From an uncultured Roseiflexaceae bacterium (GTDB lineage: Bacteria > Chloroflexota > Chloroflexia > Chloroflexales > Roseiflexaceae): DNA of 22,709 nt. Location: positions 1 to 22,709 of the forward strand of contig CALJIC010000251.1 of the NCBI GenBank assembly GCA_937974195.1, in the 5' to 3' direction. Position 1 is the stretch's first letter. Each line of letters begins with the position of its first letter. Under the pieces are notes generated by a model. The model ran no database searches. It was given only the letters and a program-made list of their open reading frames with translations, and had not been told where the DNA came from. Positions 10,557 to 18,596 of this stretch are shown piece after piece. The position numbers and the translations under genes are program-made.

Positions 10557-10565
10557 TGCTATAAT
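10557..10565 (+). promoter_or_regulatory. Extended -10 promoter for radA
   Basis: TGC-TATAAT (10557-10565) is a perfect extended -10 element that starts two bases after the clpC terminator. The place for a -35 box (10537-10542) lies inside the terminator palindrome and reads GGATCC, so recognition would depend on the extended -10. The predicted start near 10571 leaves a leader of about 150 bases before radA. Confidence 0.6.
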
Positions 10566-10721
10566 TTTCGCGAAGCGCCAGCGCCCCCTTACTTGGCCAG
10601 AAGCTACAGGGCCGCCCCGGCGGGCCACGCGCTCGCCAGATCCCTGCTGCCACAGAGCGGCCGAATCAGGCGCCGGGGAATACGTCGCTCCCCGCGCCCC
10701 GCCACGCAGTGAGGCACCCCA

Positions 10722-12173
10722 ATGGCAAAAACCCGAACCATCTATATCTGCCAGCAGTGCGGCTCACAGCAGACGCGCTGGATGGGCCGGTGCCCCGACT
10801 GCGGCACCTGGGACAGCCTGGTCGAGCAGATCGAGCGCAAGGAGGGGGCGGCCAAGAGCCGCAGCGCCGCGACCTCAACCGGGCTCAACCGGCCGGTCAA
10901 GCTGCGCGAGATCGCCACGGGCGGCTTCCAGCGCCTGCCGGTGATGGGCGAGGAGTTCGGGCGGGTGCTGGGCGGCGGGATCGTGCCCGGCAGCCTGGTG
11001 CTGATCGGCGGGGACCCGGGGATCGGCAAGAGCACCCTGCTGACGCAGGCCGCAGCACAGTTCGCCGAGGAGGTCGGCCCGGCGCTGTACGTCTCGGCGG
11101 AGGAGTCCGCGCAGCAGATCAAGCTGCGCGCGGGGCGGATGGGGCTCGACCCGGAGCACCTGCTGATCTACTCCGAGACGAACCTCGACGCCATTCTGGA
11201 GCAGATCAGGCAGATCAAGCCGCGCCTGGTGGTGGTGGACTCGATCCAGACCGTCTACCTCGAGGACATCACCTCGGCGGCCGGGAGCGTGAGCCAGGTG
11301 CGCGAGGGGGCGCTGCGCCTGCTGCGCGCCGCCAAGGACAGCGGCATCCCCATGTTCCTCGTCGGGCACGTCACGAAGGAGGGCGCGATCGCCGGGCCGC
11401 GGGTGCTCGAGCACATCGTGGACGTGGTGCTGTACCTGGAGGGCGAGCGCTTCCACCAGTACCGGCTGCTGCGCGGCGTGAAGAACCGCTTTGGCTCGAC
11501 CGACGAGGTGGGCGTGTTCGAGATGACGCAGCGCGGGCTGATCGAGGTGCCCAACCCCTCGCAGGTGTTCCTGGCCGAGCGCAGCGCCGGCACGCCAGGC
11601 TCGGCGGTGGCGGTGACGATGGAGGGCACGCGGCCGATCCTGGTCGAGGTGCAGGCGCTCACCGCCCACACGGCGAGCGCGCAGCCGCGGCGCACGGCCA
11701 ACGGCTTCGACATGAACCGGCTGCTGATGCTGATCGCCGTGCTCTCGAAGCGGGTCGGGCTGCCGTTGTTCAATCAGGACGTGTATGTTAACATTGTCGG
11801 CGGCCTGCGCATCGGCGAGCCGGCCGCGGACCTCGCGGTGGCGCTGGCGATCGCGTCCTCGTACCGCAACCAGCGCGTGCGGCAGGAGGCGGTGCTGGTC
11901 GGCGAGGTCGGGCTCTCCGGCGAGCTGCGCGGCGTCGGCCAGATGGACCGGCGGCTCAGCGAGGCGGCCAAGCTCGGCTTCAGCCACGCGTTCTGCCCGA
12001 GCACCGGCACGACACCACGGATCGACGGCCTCACCGTGCAGGAGACGCGCTCGCTGGCCGAGGCGGTGGATCTGGCGCTGGAGGGACGAGCGTCCACCGA
12101 CCGCCAGCCGGCGATGAGCAGCAGGCGCCCCGCAGCCTACGAACCAGATGGCGATGTTGAGGAAGCAGAATAG
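10722..12173 (+). CDS. radA: DNA repair protein RadA (Sms)
   Basis: RecA-like ATPase that helps process recombination intermediates by promoting branch migration. The 483 residues begin with a four-cysteine zinc finger (C10, C13, C24, C27). The ATPase core follows with Walker A GDPGIGKST (97-105) and Walker B LVVVDS, then the RadA-specific KNRFG motif (254-258). The C-terminal Lon-protease-like domain shows DVYVNIVGGLRIGEPAADLA and VGEVGLSGELR. Every family hallmark is intact. The start has GAGG at 10711-10714, seven bases upstream. The tail of about 25 acidic and Arg/Pro-rich residues is variable. The gene lies between clpC and a YacL-type protein, the order known from Bacillus minus disA. 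Confidence 0.95.
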   Translation: MAKTRTIYICQQCGSQQTRWMGRCPDCGTWDSLVEQIERKEGAAKSRSAATSTGLNRPVKLREIATGGFQRLPVMGEEFGRVLGGGIVPGSLVLIGGDPGIGKSTLLTQAAAQFAEEVGPALYVSAEESAQQIKLRAGRMGLDPEHLLIYSETNLDAILEQIRQIKPRLVVVDSIQTVYLEDITSAAGSVSQVREGALRLLRAAKDSGIPMFLVGHVTKEGAIAGPRVLEHIVDVVLYLEGERFHQYRLLRGVKNRFGSTDEVGVFEMTQRGLIEVPNPSQVFLAERSAGTPGSAVAVTMEGTRPILVEVQALTAHTASAQPRRTANGFDMNRLLMLIAVLSKRVGLPLFNQDVYVNIVGGLRIGEPAADLAVALAIASSYRNQRVRQEAVLVGEVGLSGELRGVGQMDRRLSEAAKLGFSHAFCPSTGTTPRIDGLTVQETRSLAEAVDLALEGRASTDRQPAMSSRRPAAYEPDGDVEEAE

Positions 12174-12272
12174 GATCGTGCACACCTCGCCCGCCGGCGG
12201 ACGCCTCACCGGCTGCCGGTGGCTCCGTCTGCGCCACGAACGCCGTCAGCGTGCAGTGACCAGCGGACGTGT

Positions 12273-13364
12273 ATGAAGATCAGCCTCAACTTCCTGGTGC
12301 GAATCATCGGCATGTGTGTGCTGGCCTACGTCGGCAACACCGTCGGCCGCGTGCTCTCCGCGCCGACGCCCGACCCGAACGAAGTGCTGGCGACGCAGCT
12401 TCTCACGCTGGCCGGCGCCGGGCTGGGGCTGCTCACGACCCACCGCTGGACGATCGAGCCGCTGCAGGACTGGGTGCGCTACCTGCGCGGCATCTCGATC
12501 GCCGAGTTGACGGCGATCTCCTTCGGCATGCTGATCGGCCTGGTGTTCGCCGTGCTGCTCGCGGTGCCGCTGTCGCATCTTCCGGCGCCGTTCGGGCAGA
12601 TCGCGCCGATCGTTACCTCGATCGCGCTGGCCTACCTGGGCAGCGCGGTCTTCGCGGCGCGCAAGAAGGAGATCGGCGAGCTGCTACGCTCGACGCGCCA
12701 GACGCCGCTGGTGCTGCCGCAGCAGCTGCTGGCGGGCGCCGCGGCGCCGCGGCGCTACATTCTGGACACGTCGGCGATCATCGACGGGCGCATCGCGGGC
12801 GTCTGCCAGGCCGGGTTTCTGGAGGGCACGCTGCTGGTGCCGCACTTCGTGCTCCACGAGCTGCAGATGCTGGCGGACTCGTCCGAGGAGCTGCGGCGCG
12901 GCAAGGGCAAGCGCGGGCTCGAGATCCTCAGCACCATCCAGAAGAACGACCAGGCGACGGTCGAGATCATCAGCGTGGAGGTGCCGGACAGCCAGCAGGT
13001 GGACGAGAAGCTGGTGGTGCTGGCGCGCCAGTACCGCTGCCCGATCATCACCAACGACTATAACCTGGGGCGGGTGGCCGAGCTGCAGGGGGTCAAGGTG
13101 CTCAACCTCAACCAGCTCGCCGACGCCGTCCGCCCGCCGGTGGTGCCCGGGCAGGATATCACCGTGACGATCCGCGACGTCGGGCGCGAGCGCGAGCAGG
13201 GGATCTCCTTCCTGGAGGACGGCACGATGATCGTGGTCGAGGATGCACGCCGCCTGGTGGGCAAAGAGGTGTCGGCGACGGTCACGCGGGTCTACCAGAC
13301 GCAGACGGGGCGGATCGTGTTCGCGCACCTGAATCACGATGGGAAACCGGGGGGCACGCAGTAG
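12273..13364 (+). CDS. Membrane PIN/TRAM domain protein, YacL type
   Basis: A 363-residue protein with four predicted membrane helices (about 5-23, 41-57, 78-101, 106-127), a PIN domain and a C-terminal TRAM domain. PIN domains are metal-dependent ribonucleases; visible acidic residues are in YILDTSAIIDGR, LHELQMLAD and ITNDYNLG. The TRAM segment (about residues 295-350, VPGQDITVTIRDVG onward) is an RNA-binding beta barrel. The combination matches Bacillus YacL, whose RNA target is not known to me. The frame opens with a GTG at 12219, but the ATG at 12273 places the first membrane helix at the N terminus as expected; its ribosome site is weak, so the start is somewhat uncertain. The location after radA and five bases before dtd supports a co-transcribed run. 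Confidence 0.88.
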   Translation: MKISLNFLVRIIGMCVLAYVGNTVGRVLSAPTPDPNEVLATQLLTLAGAGLGLLTTHRWTIEPLQDWVRYLRGISIAELTAISFGMLIGLVFAVLLAVPLSHLPAPFGQIAPIVTSIALAYLGSAVFAARKKEIGELLRSTRQTPLVLPQQLLAGAAAPRRYILDTSAIIDGRIAGVCQAGFLEGTLLVPHFVLHELQMLADSSEELRRGKGKRGLEILSTIQKNDQATVEIISVEVPDSQQVDEKLVVLARQYRCPIITNDYNLGRVAELQGVKVLNLNQLADAVRPPVVPGQDITVTIRDVGREREQGISFLEDGTMIVVEDARRLVGKEVSATVTRVYQTQTGRIVFAHLNHDGKPGGTQ

Positions 13365-13369
13365 CGGGT

Positions 13370-13837
13370 ATGCGCGCAGTCGTCCAACGCGTCAGCGAGG
13401 CATCGGTCACCGTCGGGGGAGAGGTCGTCGGCCGCATCGGGTGGGGCCTGCTGATCCTGCTTGGCGTCGGGCAGGGCGATGGGCCGGCGGACGCTGAGCT
13501 GCTGGCTACGAAGGCCGCCAACCTGCGCATCTTCGCCGACGACGAGGGGCGCTTCAACCGCTCGCTGCTCGACGTGGGCGGCGAAGCGCTGGTCGTCTCG
13601 CAGTTCACGCTCTACGCCGACACGCGGCGCGGGCGGCGGCCGAGCTTCACCGACGCGGCGCCGCCCGAGGTCGCCTCGCCGCTGGTCGAGGCGTTCGCGG
13701 AGCAGCTGCGCCGCCTGGGGGTGACGGTCGCGAGCGGGCAGTTCGGCGCGCACATGCAGGTGGCGCTGGTGAACGACGGCCCGGTGACGATCCTGCTGGA
13801 CAGCGAGACGATGCGCGAGCCGCGGCGCATGCACTGA
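13370..13837 (+). CDS. dtd: D-aminoacyl-tRNA deacylase
   Basis: Hydrolyses D-amino acids, and glycine, wrongly attached to tRNA, a proofreading step in the cytoplasm. The 155 residues match the family (usually near 150). The signature SQFTLYADTRRGRRPSF starts at residue 77, and the Gly-cisPro motif sits in NDGPVT (135-140), where most homologues have NGPVT preceded by another residue. The first residues MRAVVQRVSEASV are canonical. It begins five bases after the PIN/TRAM gene, with only a G-rich stretch as ribosome site, so translation is probably coupled. A short basic tail (REPRRMH) is a small extension beyond the usual end. Confidence 0.94.
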   Translation: MRAVVQRVSEASVTVGGEVVGRIGWGLLILLGVGQGDGPADAELLATKAANLRIFADDEGRFNRSLLDVGGEALVVSQFTLYADTRRGRRPSFTDAAPPEVASPLVEAFAEQLRRLGVTVASGQFGAHMQVALVNDGPVTILLDSETMREPRRMH

Positions 13838-13867
13838 TGGGCGCACGCCGCGACGACACGGAGCGCG

Positions 13868-14113
13868 ATGACACCTGACGAGCGTATCCCCATCCTGCAG
13901 GAGCTGGCCCACGGCATCGCCCGGCGCCACCTGGAGGCGCCAGCGCGCATCGCGCTCGATGTGATCGCGCCGCTGGGCTTCCTGGCCGGGCAGATCGCGC
14001 TGTTCGCCAGGCCGCTCCTCCCGAGCGAGCGCTGGCGCATGTACGCGGCGGCCCTGGAGGACGAGGAGAGCTGGGGCGCGCTGCGGCGATTGATCGACGA
14101 CAGCACTTGTTGA
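13868..14113 (+). CDS. Small hypothetical protein, 81 residues
   Basis: Not recognised. The ATG at 13868 is preceded by GGAG (13860-13863) at a suitable distance, the gene runs in the direction of its neighbours and begins 30 bases after dtd. The product has a charged N-terminal helix, a hydrophobic middle (IALDVIAPLGFLAGQIALFA) that may be a single membrane or amphipathic helix, and an acidic C-terminal half. The stop codon overlaps the -35 box of the next promoter, so it closes the preceding transcription unit. Codon composition is like that of the flanking genes, which supports a real gene, but no family can be named. Confidence 0.6.
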   Translation: MTPDERIPILQELAHGIARRHLEAPARIALDVIAPLGFLAGQIALFARPLLPSERWRMYAAALEDEESWGALRRLIDDSTC

Positions 14114-14138
14114 CAAACGATCGCTTTTAGGATACACT
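14110..14138 (+). promoter_or_regulatory. Strong sigma-70-like promoter for the five-gene membrane/ATPase cluster
   Basis: A perfect TTGACA (14110-14115) and TACACT (14133-14138) are separated by 17 bases. The predicted start near 14145 gives a leader of about 44 bases ahead of the GTG at 14189. The -35 box overlaps the stop codon of the 81-residue gene. No second promoter of similar quality was seen down to 21233. Confidence 0.82.
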
Positions 14139-14188
14139 CGAAGCGGCATGTGGCCTGTTCCGTGTAAAGAATTGTTCGGAGGCCGCCC

Positions 14189-14962
14189 GTGGTGCTGCCG
14201 CAGGAAACGCTCGTACTCCTGATCATCATCCTGATCGTCACGATTCTCACCCTGCTGCACCACGCGCGCGTGCTGAGCGGCACGCGCTCCGTGAGCCGGC
14301 GGCCGATCGCGGCGCTGGACCTGATGCGGCGGGCGCTGGCGCTGGGCGCCGAGACCGGGCGGGCGATCCACCTTTCGCCTGGAAGCGGAGCGGTTGGCGC
14401 CCGCGCGACGACGGCGGAGACGATCGCCGGGCTGCTGGCGGCCGAGCGCGTAGCGACCGAGGCGGCGCTCAACGGCGCGCCGATCCTGGCGAGCAGCGGG
14501 GATGCGGTTGCGCACCTGGCCCTGCGCGGCACACTGCGCCAGGCCTACCAGCGCGCCGGCCTCGGGCAGGACTACGACCCGGCCAACGTCCAGCTGCTGG
14601 CGCACCAGGACCCGATGGCCTACGCGTCCGGGGTGACCACGCTGTACGGGCGGCAGCGGCTGCAGGCCAGCCAGCTCGTCGGCAGCTTCGGCCAGGAGTT
14701 CATGCTGGCGGGCGAGGTCGGCGCCCAGCGCGATATCCCGCAGCTCGCGGGCGCGACGACGACCACCGCGCTGCCGCTGGTCTACCTGACGGCCGAGGGC
14801 GCCCTGATCGGCGAGGAGATCTACGCGGCGGAGGCGTACCTGGCGCGCGCTCCGGCGCCGCAGGCGCGGCTGCTCACCCAGGACGCGCTGCGCACCGTCG
14901 CGATCGTTGCGATCGTCGTGCTGGTGCTGCTCTCGGCAGCGGGCATTCGCTTCGCCCTTTGA
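14189..14962 (+). CDS. Uncharacterised protein with a membrane helix at each end (DUF6754-like)
   Basis: A 257-residue protein with an N-terminal hydrophobic helix (about 8-24), a soluble middle of roughly 200 residues and a C-terminal helix (about 235-253). It resembles the DUF6754 proteins of Chloroflexota as I remember them; this could not be checked. The middle contains GRAIHLSPGSGAVG, TAETIAGLLAAERVA and GVTTLYGRQRLQASQLVGSFGQEFMLAGE, with no recognisable catalytic motif. The GTG start has an excellent GGAGG site at 14178-14182. It is the first gene behind the promoter at 14110-14138 and is followed 13 bases later by a six-helix membrane protein. Role unknown; the architecture suggests a structural or sensor subunit of a membrane complex. 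Confidence 0.8.
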   Translation: MVLPQETLVLLIIILIVTILTLLHHARVLSGTRSVSRRPIAALDLMRRALALGAETGRAIHLSPGSGAVGARATTAETIAGLLAAERVATEAALNGAPILASSGDAVAHLALRGTLRQAYQRAGLGQDYDPANVQLLAHQDPMAYASGVTTLYGRQRLQASQLVGSFGQEFMLAGEVGAQRDIPQLAGATTTTALPLVYLTAEGALIGEEIYAAEAYLARAPAPQARLLTQDALRTVAIVAIVVLVLLSAAGIRFAL

Positions 14963-14975
14963 TGAGGCCGCCCCG

Positions 14976-15656
14976 ATGTCCTTCTTCCGCGACCCCAAGC
15001 GTCTGATCGCCACGCTGATCGCCGGCGTCGCCGGGCTGCTGGTGCTGATCGACTTCGCAGCGCCCATCGCGCCGGTGGACGTGCTGGCGCGCACGATCGT
15101 CGAGTGGGCGGCGCTCCTGGCGGCGCTGGCGCTGCTGGTCGGGCTGCTGAGCGTCGCCGGCGGGCACGTCGTCCGAGTGGCCCGCCGCCGGCCGGACTGG
15201 GGCTACAGCCTGCTGCTGCTGGCTGCGATGCTGCTGGTGATCGTCAGCGGCACGATTATCGGCCCGACGCCGACCGATGACGGCGTGGGCTTCGTGCTCT
15301 TCCCCGCGAGCCTGGTCGAGCGCCCGGTGCGGCTGCTGTTCGAGGTGCTGTACCAGCCGCTGGCCGCCTCGTTCCTCGCGCTGCTGACCTTCTTCAGCCT
15401 CAGCGCCGCGCTCCGCGCGGTCAGGCGGCGCACCGCCGAGGCGCTGGTGATCGTGATCGTGGCCGCGCTGGTGCTGGTGTCGGCCGCGCTCCCGCCAGCA
15501 ATCAGCGTGCCGGTCCTCGCCGACGGCGTGCGCTGGGCCACAGATTATGTCGCTCTGGCAGGGGCACGCGGGCTGCTGATCGGAGCGGCACTCGGCGCGG
15601 TGATCGCCGGGGTACGCGTCCTGCTGGGCTTCGACCAGCCATACCTCGACCGGTAA
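14976..15656 (+). CDS. Uncharacterised six-helix membrane protein
   Basis: A 226-residue hydrophobic protein with about six membrane helices (near 9-29, 40-62, 77-96, 120-143, 153-171 and 195-217). Loops are short; the one after helix 3 (PTPTDDGVGF) is the most polar. No transporter or enzyme motif is seen. The frame is open from 14907, but the ATG at 14976 has a TGAGG ribosome site at 14963-14967 and avoids overlap with the gene before it. It lies 13 bases after the DUF6754-like gene and 15 bases before the repeat scaffold gene, so all three are likely one transcript. Family not recognised. Confidence 0.8.
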   Translation: MSFFRDPKRLIATLIAGVAGLLVLIDFAAPIAPVDVLARTIVEWAALLAALALLVGLLSVAGGHVVRVARRRPDWGYSLLLLAAMLLVIVSGTIIGPTPTDDGVGFVLFPASLVERPVRLLFEVLYQPLAASFLALLTFFSLSAALRAVRRRTAEALVIVIVAALVLVSAALPPAISVPVLADGVRWATDYVALAGARGLLIGAALGAVIAGVRVLLGFDQPYLDR

Positions 15657-15671
15657 GTAGTAGGGGTCTTC

Positions 15672-18596
15672 GTGAGCCGCGACCCGTCCGACAACAGGGA
15701 GCACCTTCCACCGTGGCTGCGCGGCGTGCCGCTGCCGCCGCGCCCCGCAGACGCCGGGCCACCCGATTCTGCTCCAGCACCCTCCGACGCCCCGGAGCCG
15801 CTGCCCGCGTGGCTGCGGGATATGGGCGACGAGGCGGATGCTCCGACGCCATCTGGCGAGACACTTCCGGCCTGGCTTCGCGACACGCCCGAGCCGGCGG
15901 CGCCGGCCGAGCAGCCCACCTCTGGCGAGCCGCTGCCCGACTGGCTGCGCGACCTGGGCGGCGAGACAGGCGACACAGGGGCGGGCGAGCCGCAGGCGGC
16001 GCAGGAGCCGGAAGCCGCGGCCGAGCCGGATGTGCCGCCCTGGCTGAGAGACCTGGCATCCGAGACACCCACACCTTCCGAGCCGGCTGAAGAGGCCGTG
16101 CCCGACTGGCTCCGCGCTTCGGCCGAGACGCCCACGCCTTCCGAACCGGCCGAAGAGGCCGTGCCTGACTGGCTCCGCGCCTCGGCCGAGACGCCCACAC
16201 CTTCCGAGCCGGCTGAAGAGGCCGTGCCCGACTGGCTCCGCGCCTCGGCTGAGACGCCCACGCCTTCCGAGCCGGCTGAAGAGGCCGTGCCCGACTGGCT
16301 GCGCGAAACGGCTCAGCCCGAGCCGGAGCCGGACGCGCTGGCTGAGGATGTGCCGGATATCAAGCCGTTCACGCTGGACGACCTGGAGGAAGGGCCGGGG
16401 GAGACGAGCGAGACGCCAGCACCGCCTCAGCAGGAGCCCGCGCAGGATGTCCCGGCGTGGCTGGCGGGCATCGGCGACAGCGCCGAGGACAGCGCGCCAG
16501 CGTGGCTCGGCGCGGTGCAGCCGGATGAGCCGGCGCCAAGCGCCGCGGACCTGGGCGATGTCCCGGAGTGGCTGCGCGACATCGGCAGCGGCGCCGAAGA
16601 GCGCGCGCCGGAGGAGACGCAGGCCGCGGACCAGCAGGCGGCTGATGCAGACGTCCCCGCCTGGCTGCGCGAACCTGCACCGGCCGAGGAACAGGAGCCA
16701 GCTGCCCCCGACATCCCCGCCTGGCTTCGCGACACCGACAGCGGCGCCGGGGAGACGCAGGCTGCGGATGCGGACGTCCCCGCCTGGCTGCGCGAATCCA
16801 CACCGGCTGAGGACCAGGGGCCCGGCGCCCCCGATATTCCGGACTGGCTGCGGGGCGCCGACAGCGGCGCTGACGAGACGCAGGCGGCGGATGCGGACGT
16901 CCCCGCCTGGCTGCGCGAACCCGCACCGGCCGAGGAGCAGGAGCCTGCCGCCTCCGACATCCCCGCCTGGCTACGCGACGCGATCCCGGCGGAGGACCAG
17001 GGCCTTGCGGCGCCGGCCGCAGCGGAGCCGCAAAACGGCGAGGATCTGCCCGACTGGCTGCGCGACGTCGACAGCAGCGCCGCTCAGCCGCCGGAGGTCG
17101 CCGCGCCCGACGACCTGCCCGACTGGCTGCGGGCCGACATCCCGGCCTTCACGGGCCAGGGCGAGGGGCAGCGCGAGCCGGCCACCGCGGGCCCGGCGGA
17201 GCAGGGCGCCGGGACTGCCGACGACACGCTGCCGCCGTGGCTGCGCGACGAGAGCGGCGAGCCGCTGCCGACCGCGGCCCCGCCCGGCGAGGCAGGGCTG
17301 CCGGAGTGGCTGCGCGGCGCGTCCGCCGAGGCGCCGACCGCGTCGCAGGACACATCGGGCGGGGCCGCTGAGCCGCCGGACCTCTCCTGGCTCACCGAGG
17401 AGGAGCAGGCGCCGGCCGACGAGGAGACGAGCGGGCTGCTCGGCGGCGCCGAGCTCCCGGACTGGCTGAAGGCCGAGACCGAGCCGGAGCCGGAGACCCC
17501 GACGGTCGACACGCGCTCGGTCGAGTGGCTCACCCGGCTCGGGGTCCAGGAGGACGAGGCAGTCGCGACCCGCGCACCAGCCGCCCCGCTGCTGGCGCCG
17601 CCCCAAGCGCCGATGCGCACCCCGGCGCAGATCGAGGCGGCGGCCCTGCTCCAGCGGCTTGCGGCCGAGCCCTACCCGGCCGAGGACCAGGCCCCGGCGC
17701 CGGCCAAGGTGCCCCTCTGGCGGCGGCTGGGGCTGGAGCGCGCCCTCTACCTGCTGCTGCTCATCGCCCTGATCGCCGGCCTGGCCATGCCGGAGCTCTC
17801 CGCCTCGCTGGCGGCGCCGCCGTCCGCCGCGGGCGCATCCGACATCTTCGAGCGGATCGACGCCCTGACCGAGCGCGACGTCGTGCTGGTGGGCTACGAG
17901 TGGGACGCGCGGCGGATCAGCGAGCTGCGGCCGCTCGAGGACGCGGTGCTCGGCCACCTGATCGAGAAGCGCGTCAAGCTGGTGCTGGTGAGCACCGACC
18001 CGCAGGGCACGCTGCTGCTGTTCGACCTGCGCGACAAGCTCACCGCCGCGCAGTACCGGCAGAACGGCGAGGGGTACCTGCTGCTCGGCTTCAAGCCGGG
18101 CGGCGAGCTGGCGCTGCGGACGATGGCGCAGGACTTGACCGCGACCCTGCGCTCCGACTTCCTCGGCAACGACGCGACCGTCAGCGCGCTGGCGCTGGGG
18201 CTCGACACCGGCGTGCCGCTCAACAGCCTGCGCGACTTCGCCATGACGCTGGTGCTCGCCGACGATGCGGCCGACGTGCAGGCGTGGATGGAGCAGGTGC
18301 GGCCGGTGACCGACGCGACCGCCGATGAGCCCGCGCAGCCGATGGCGTTCCTGCTGCCGGCCGAGGCGGAGCCGATCGTGCAGCCGTACATGGTCCAGCC
18401 GGACGTGTTCCACCTGTCAGGGGCGAACGGGGCGCTCGCCTACCAGGCGCTGCGCGGCGACGACGCGGCGGGCGGCGATCTGATCGCCGCCGCGGGCAGG
18501 CAGCGCTTCGCCGCGCTCGCGCTCGCGGCGCTGCTGACGCTGGGCGCGCTGGCCGGACTGATCAGCCGCATCGCGAGCCGAAGGAGCGCGCCATGA
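15672..18596 (+). CDS. Membrane-anchored scaffold-like protein with about 25 P-x-W-L-R motifs
   Basis: A 974-residue protein of unknown function. The first ~680 residues are rich in Pro, Ala, Glu and Asp, have no predicted fold, and repeat a short motif, consensus P-[ADEP]-W-L-R-[DEAG]. I count 20 exact PxWLR copies plus five variants (PAWLAG, PAWLGA, PDWLKA, LSWLTE, VEWLTR), from residue 14 to about 620. A basic segment (VPLWRRLGLER) and a membrane helix follow (about 690-706), then a folded domain of ~235 residues outside the membrane with VVLVGYEWDARRISEL, VKLVLVSTDPQGTLLL and YLLLGFKPGGELALRT. A second helix (945-963) and a basic cytoplasmic tail end it. Charge placement puts the repeat arm in the cytoplasm. 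GTG start with a GGGG-type ribosome site; the stop overlaps the next start (ATGA). A multivalent docking arm is inferred. Confidence 0.82.
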   Translation: MSRDPSDNREHLPPWLRGVPLPPRPADAGPPDSAPAPSDAPEPLPAWLRDMGDEADAPTPSGETLPAWLRDTPEPAAPAEQPTSGEPLPDWLRDLGGETGDTGAGEPQAAQEPEAAAEPDVPPWLRDLASETPTPSEPAEEAVPDWLRASAETPTPSEPAEEAVPDWLRASAETPTPSEPAEEAVPDWLRASAETPTPSEPAEEAVPDWLRETAQPEPEPDALAEDVPDIKPFTLDDLEEGPGETSETPAPPQQEPAQDVPAWLAGIGDSAEDSAPAWLGAVQPDEPAPSAADLGDVPEWLRDIGSGAEERAPEETQAADQQAADADVPAWLREPAPAEEQEPAAPDIPAWLRDTDSGAGETQAADADVPAWLRESTPAEDQGPGAPDIPDWLRGADSGADETQAADADVPAWLREPAPAEEQEPAASDIPAWLRDAIPAEDQGLAAPAAAEPQNGEDLPDWLRDVDSSAAQPPEVAAPDDLPDWLRADIPAFTGQGEGQREPATAGPAEQGAGTADDTLPPWLRDESGEPLPTAAPPGEAGLPEWLRGASAEAPTASQDTSGGAAEPPDLSWLTEEEQAPADEETSGLLGGAELPDWLKAETEPEPETPTVDTRSVEWLTRLGVQEDEAVATRAPAAPLLAPPQAPMRTPAQIEAAALLQRLAAEPYPAEDQAPAPAKVPLWRRLGLERALYLLLLIALIAGLAMPELSASLAAPPSAAGASDIFERIDALTERDVVLVGYEWDARRISELRPLEDAVLGHLIEKRVKLVLVSTDPQGTLLLFDLRDKLTAAQYRQNGEGYLLLGFKPGGELALRTMAQDLTATLRSDFLGNDATVSALALGLDTGVPLNSLRDFAMTLVLADDAADVQAWMEQVRPVTDATADEPAQPMAFLLPAEAEPIVQPYMVQPDVFHLSGANGALAYQALRGDDAAGGDLIAAAGRQRFAALALAALLTLGALAGLISRIASRRSAP
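16062..16313 (+). repeat. Four tandem in-frame 63-bp repeats
   Basis: Units at 16062-16124, 16125-16187, 16188-16250 and 16251-16313 differ at only a few bases each, mostly at third codon positions; only the end of the fourth unit changes the peptide. Each encodes 21 residues, ETPTPSEPAEEAVPDWLRAS plus Ala, holding one PDWLR motif. Near identity indicates recent duplication. Confidence 0.95.
16641..16979 (+). repeat. Three in-frame 123-bp repeats, diverged
   Basis: Units start at 16641, 16764 and 16887 (period 123 bp, 41 residues), the third incomplete. Each begins ADADVPAWLRE and contains a second motif of the PDIPAWLRD type, so each unit has two P-x-W-L-R motifs. They are older than the 63-bp set, with several substitutions. 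Confidence 0.9.

Noticed and set aside
16062..16979. Repeats resembling a CRISPR array at first sight
   Set aside because: The units are contiguous, in frame with a long coding sequence and have no unique spacers; they encode a peptide repeat.
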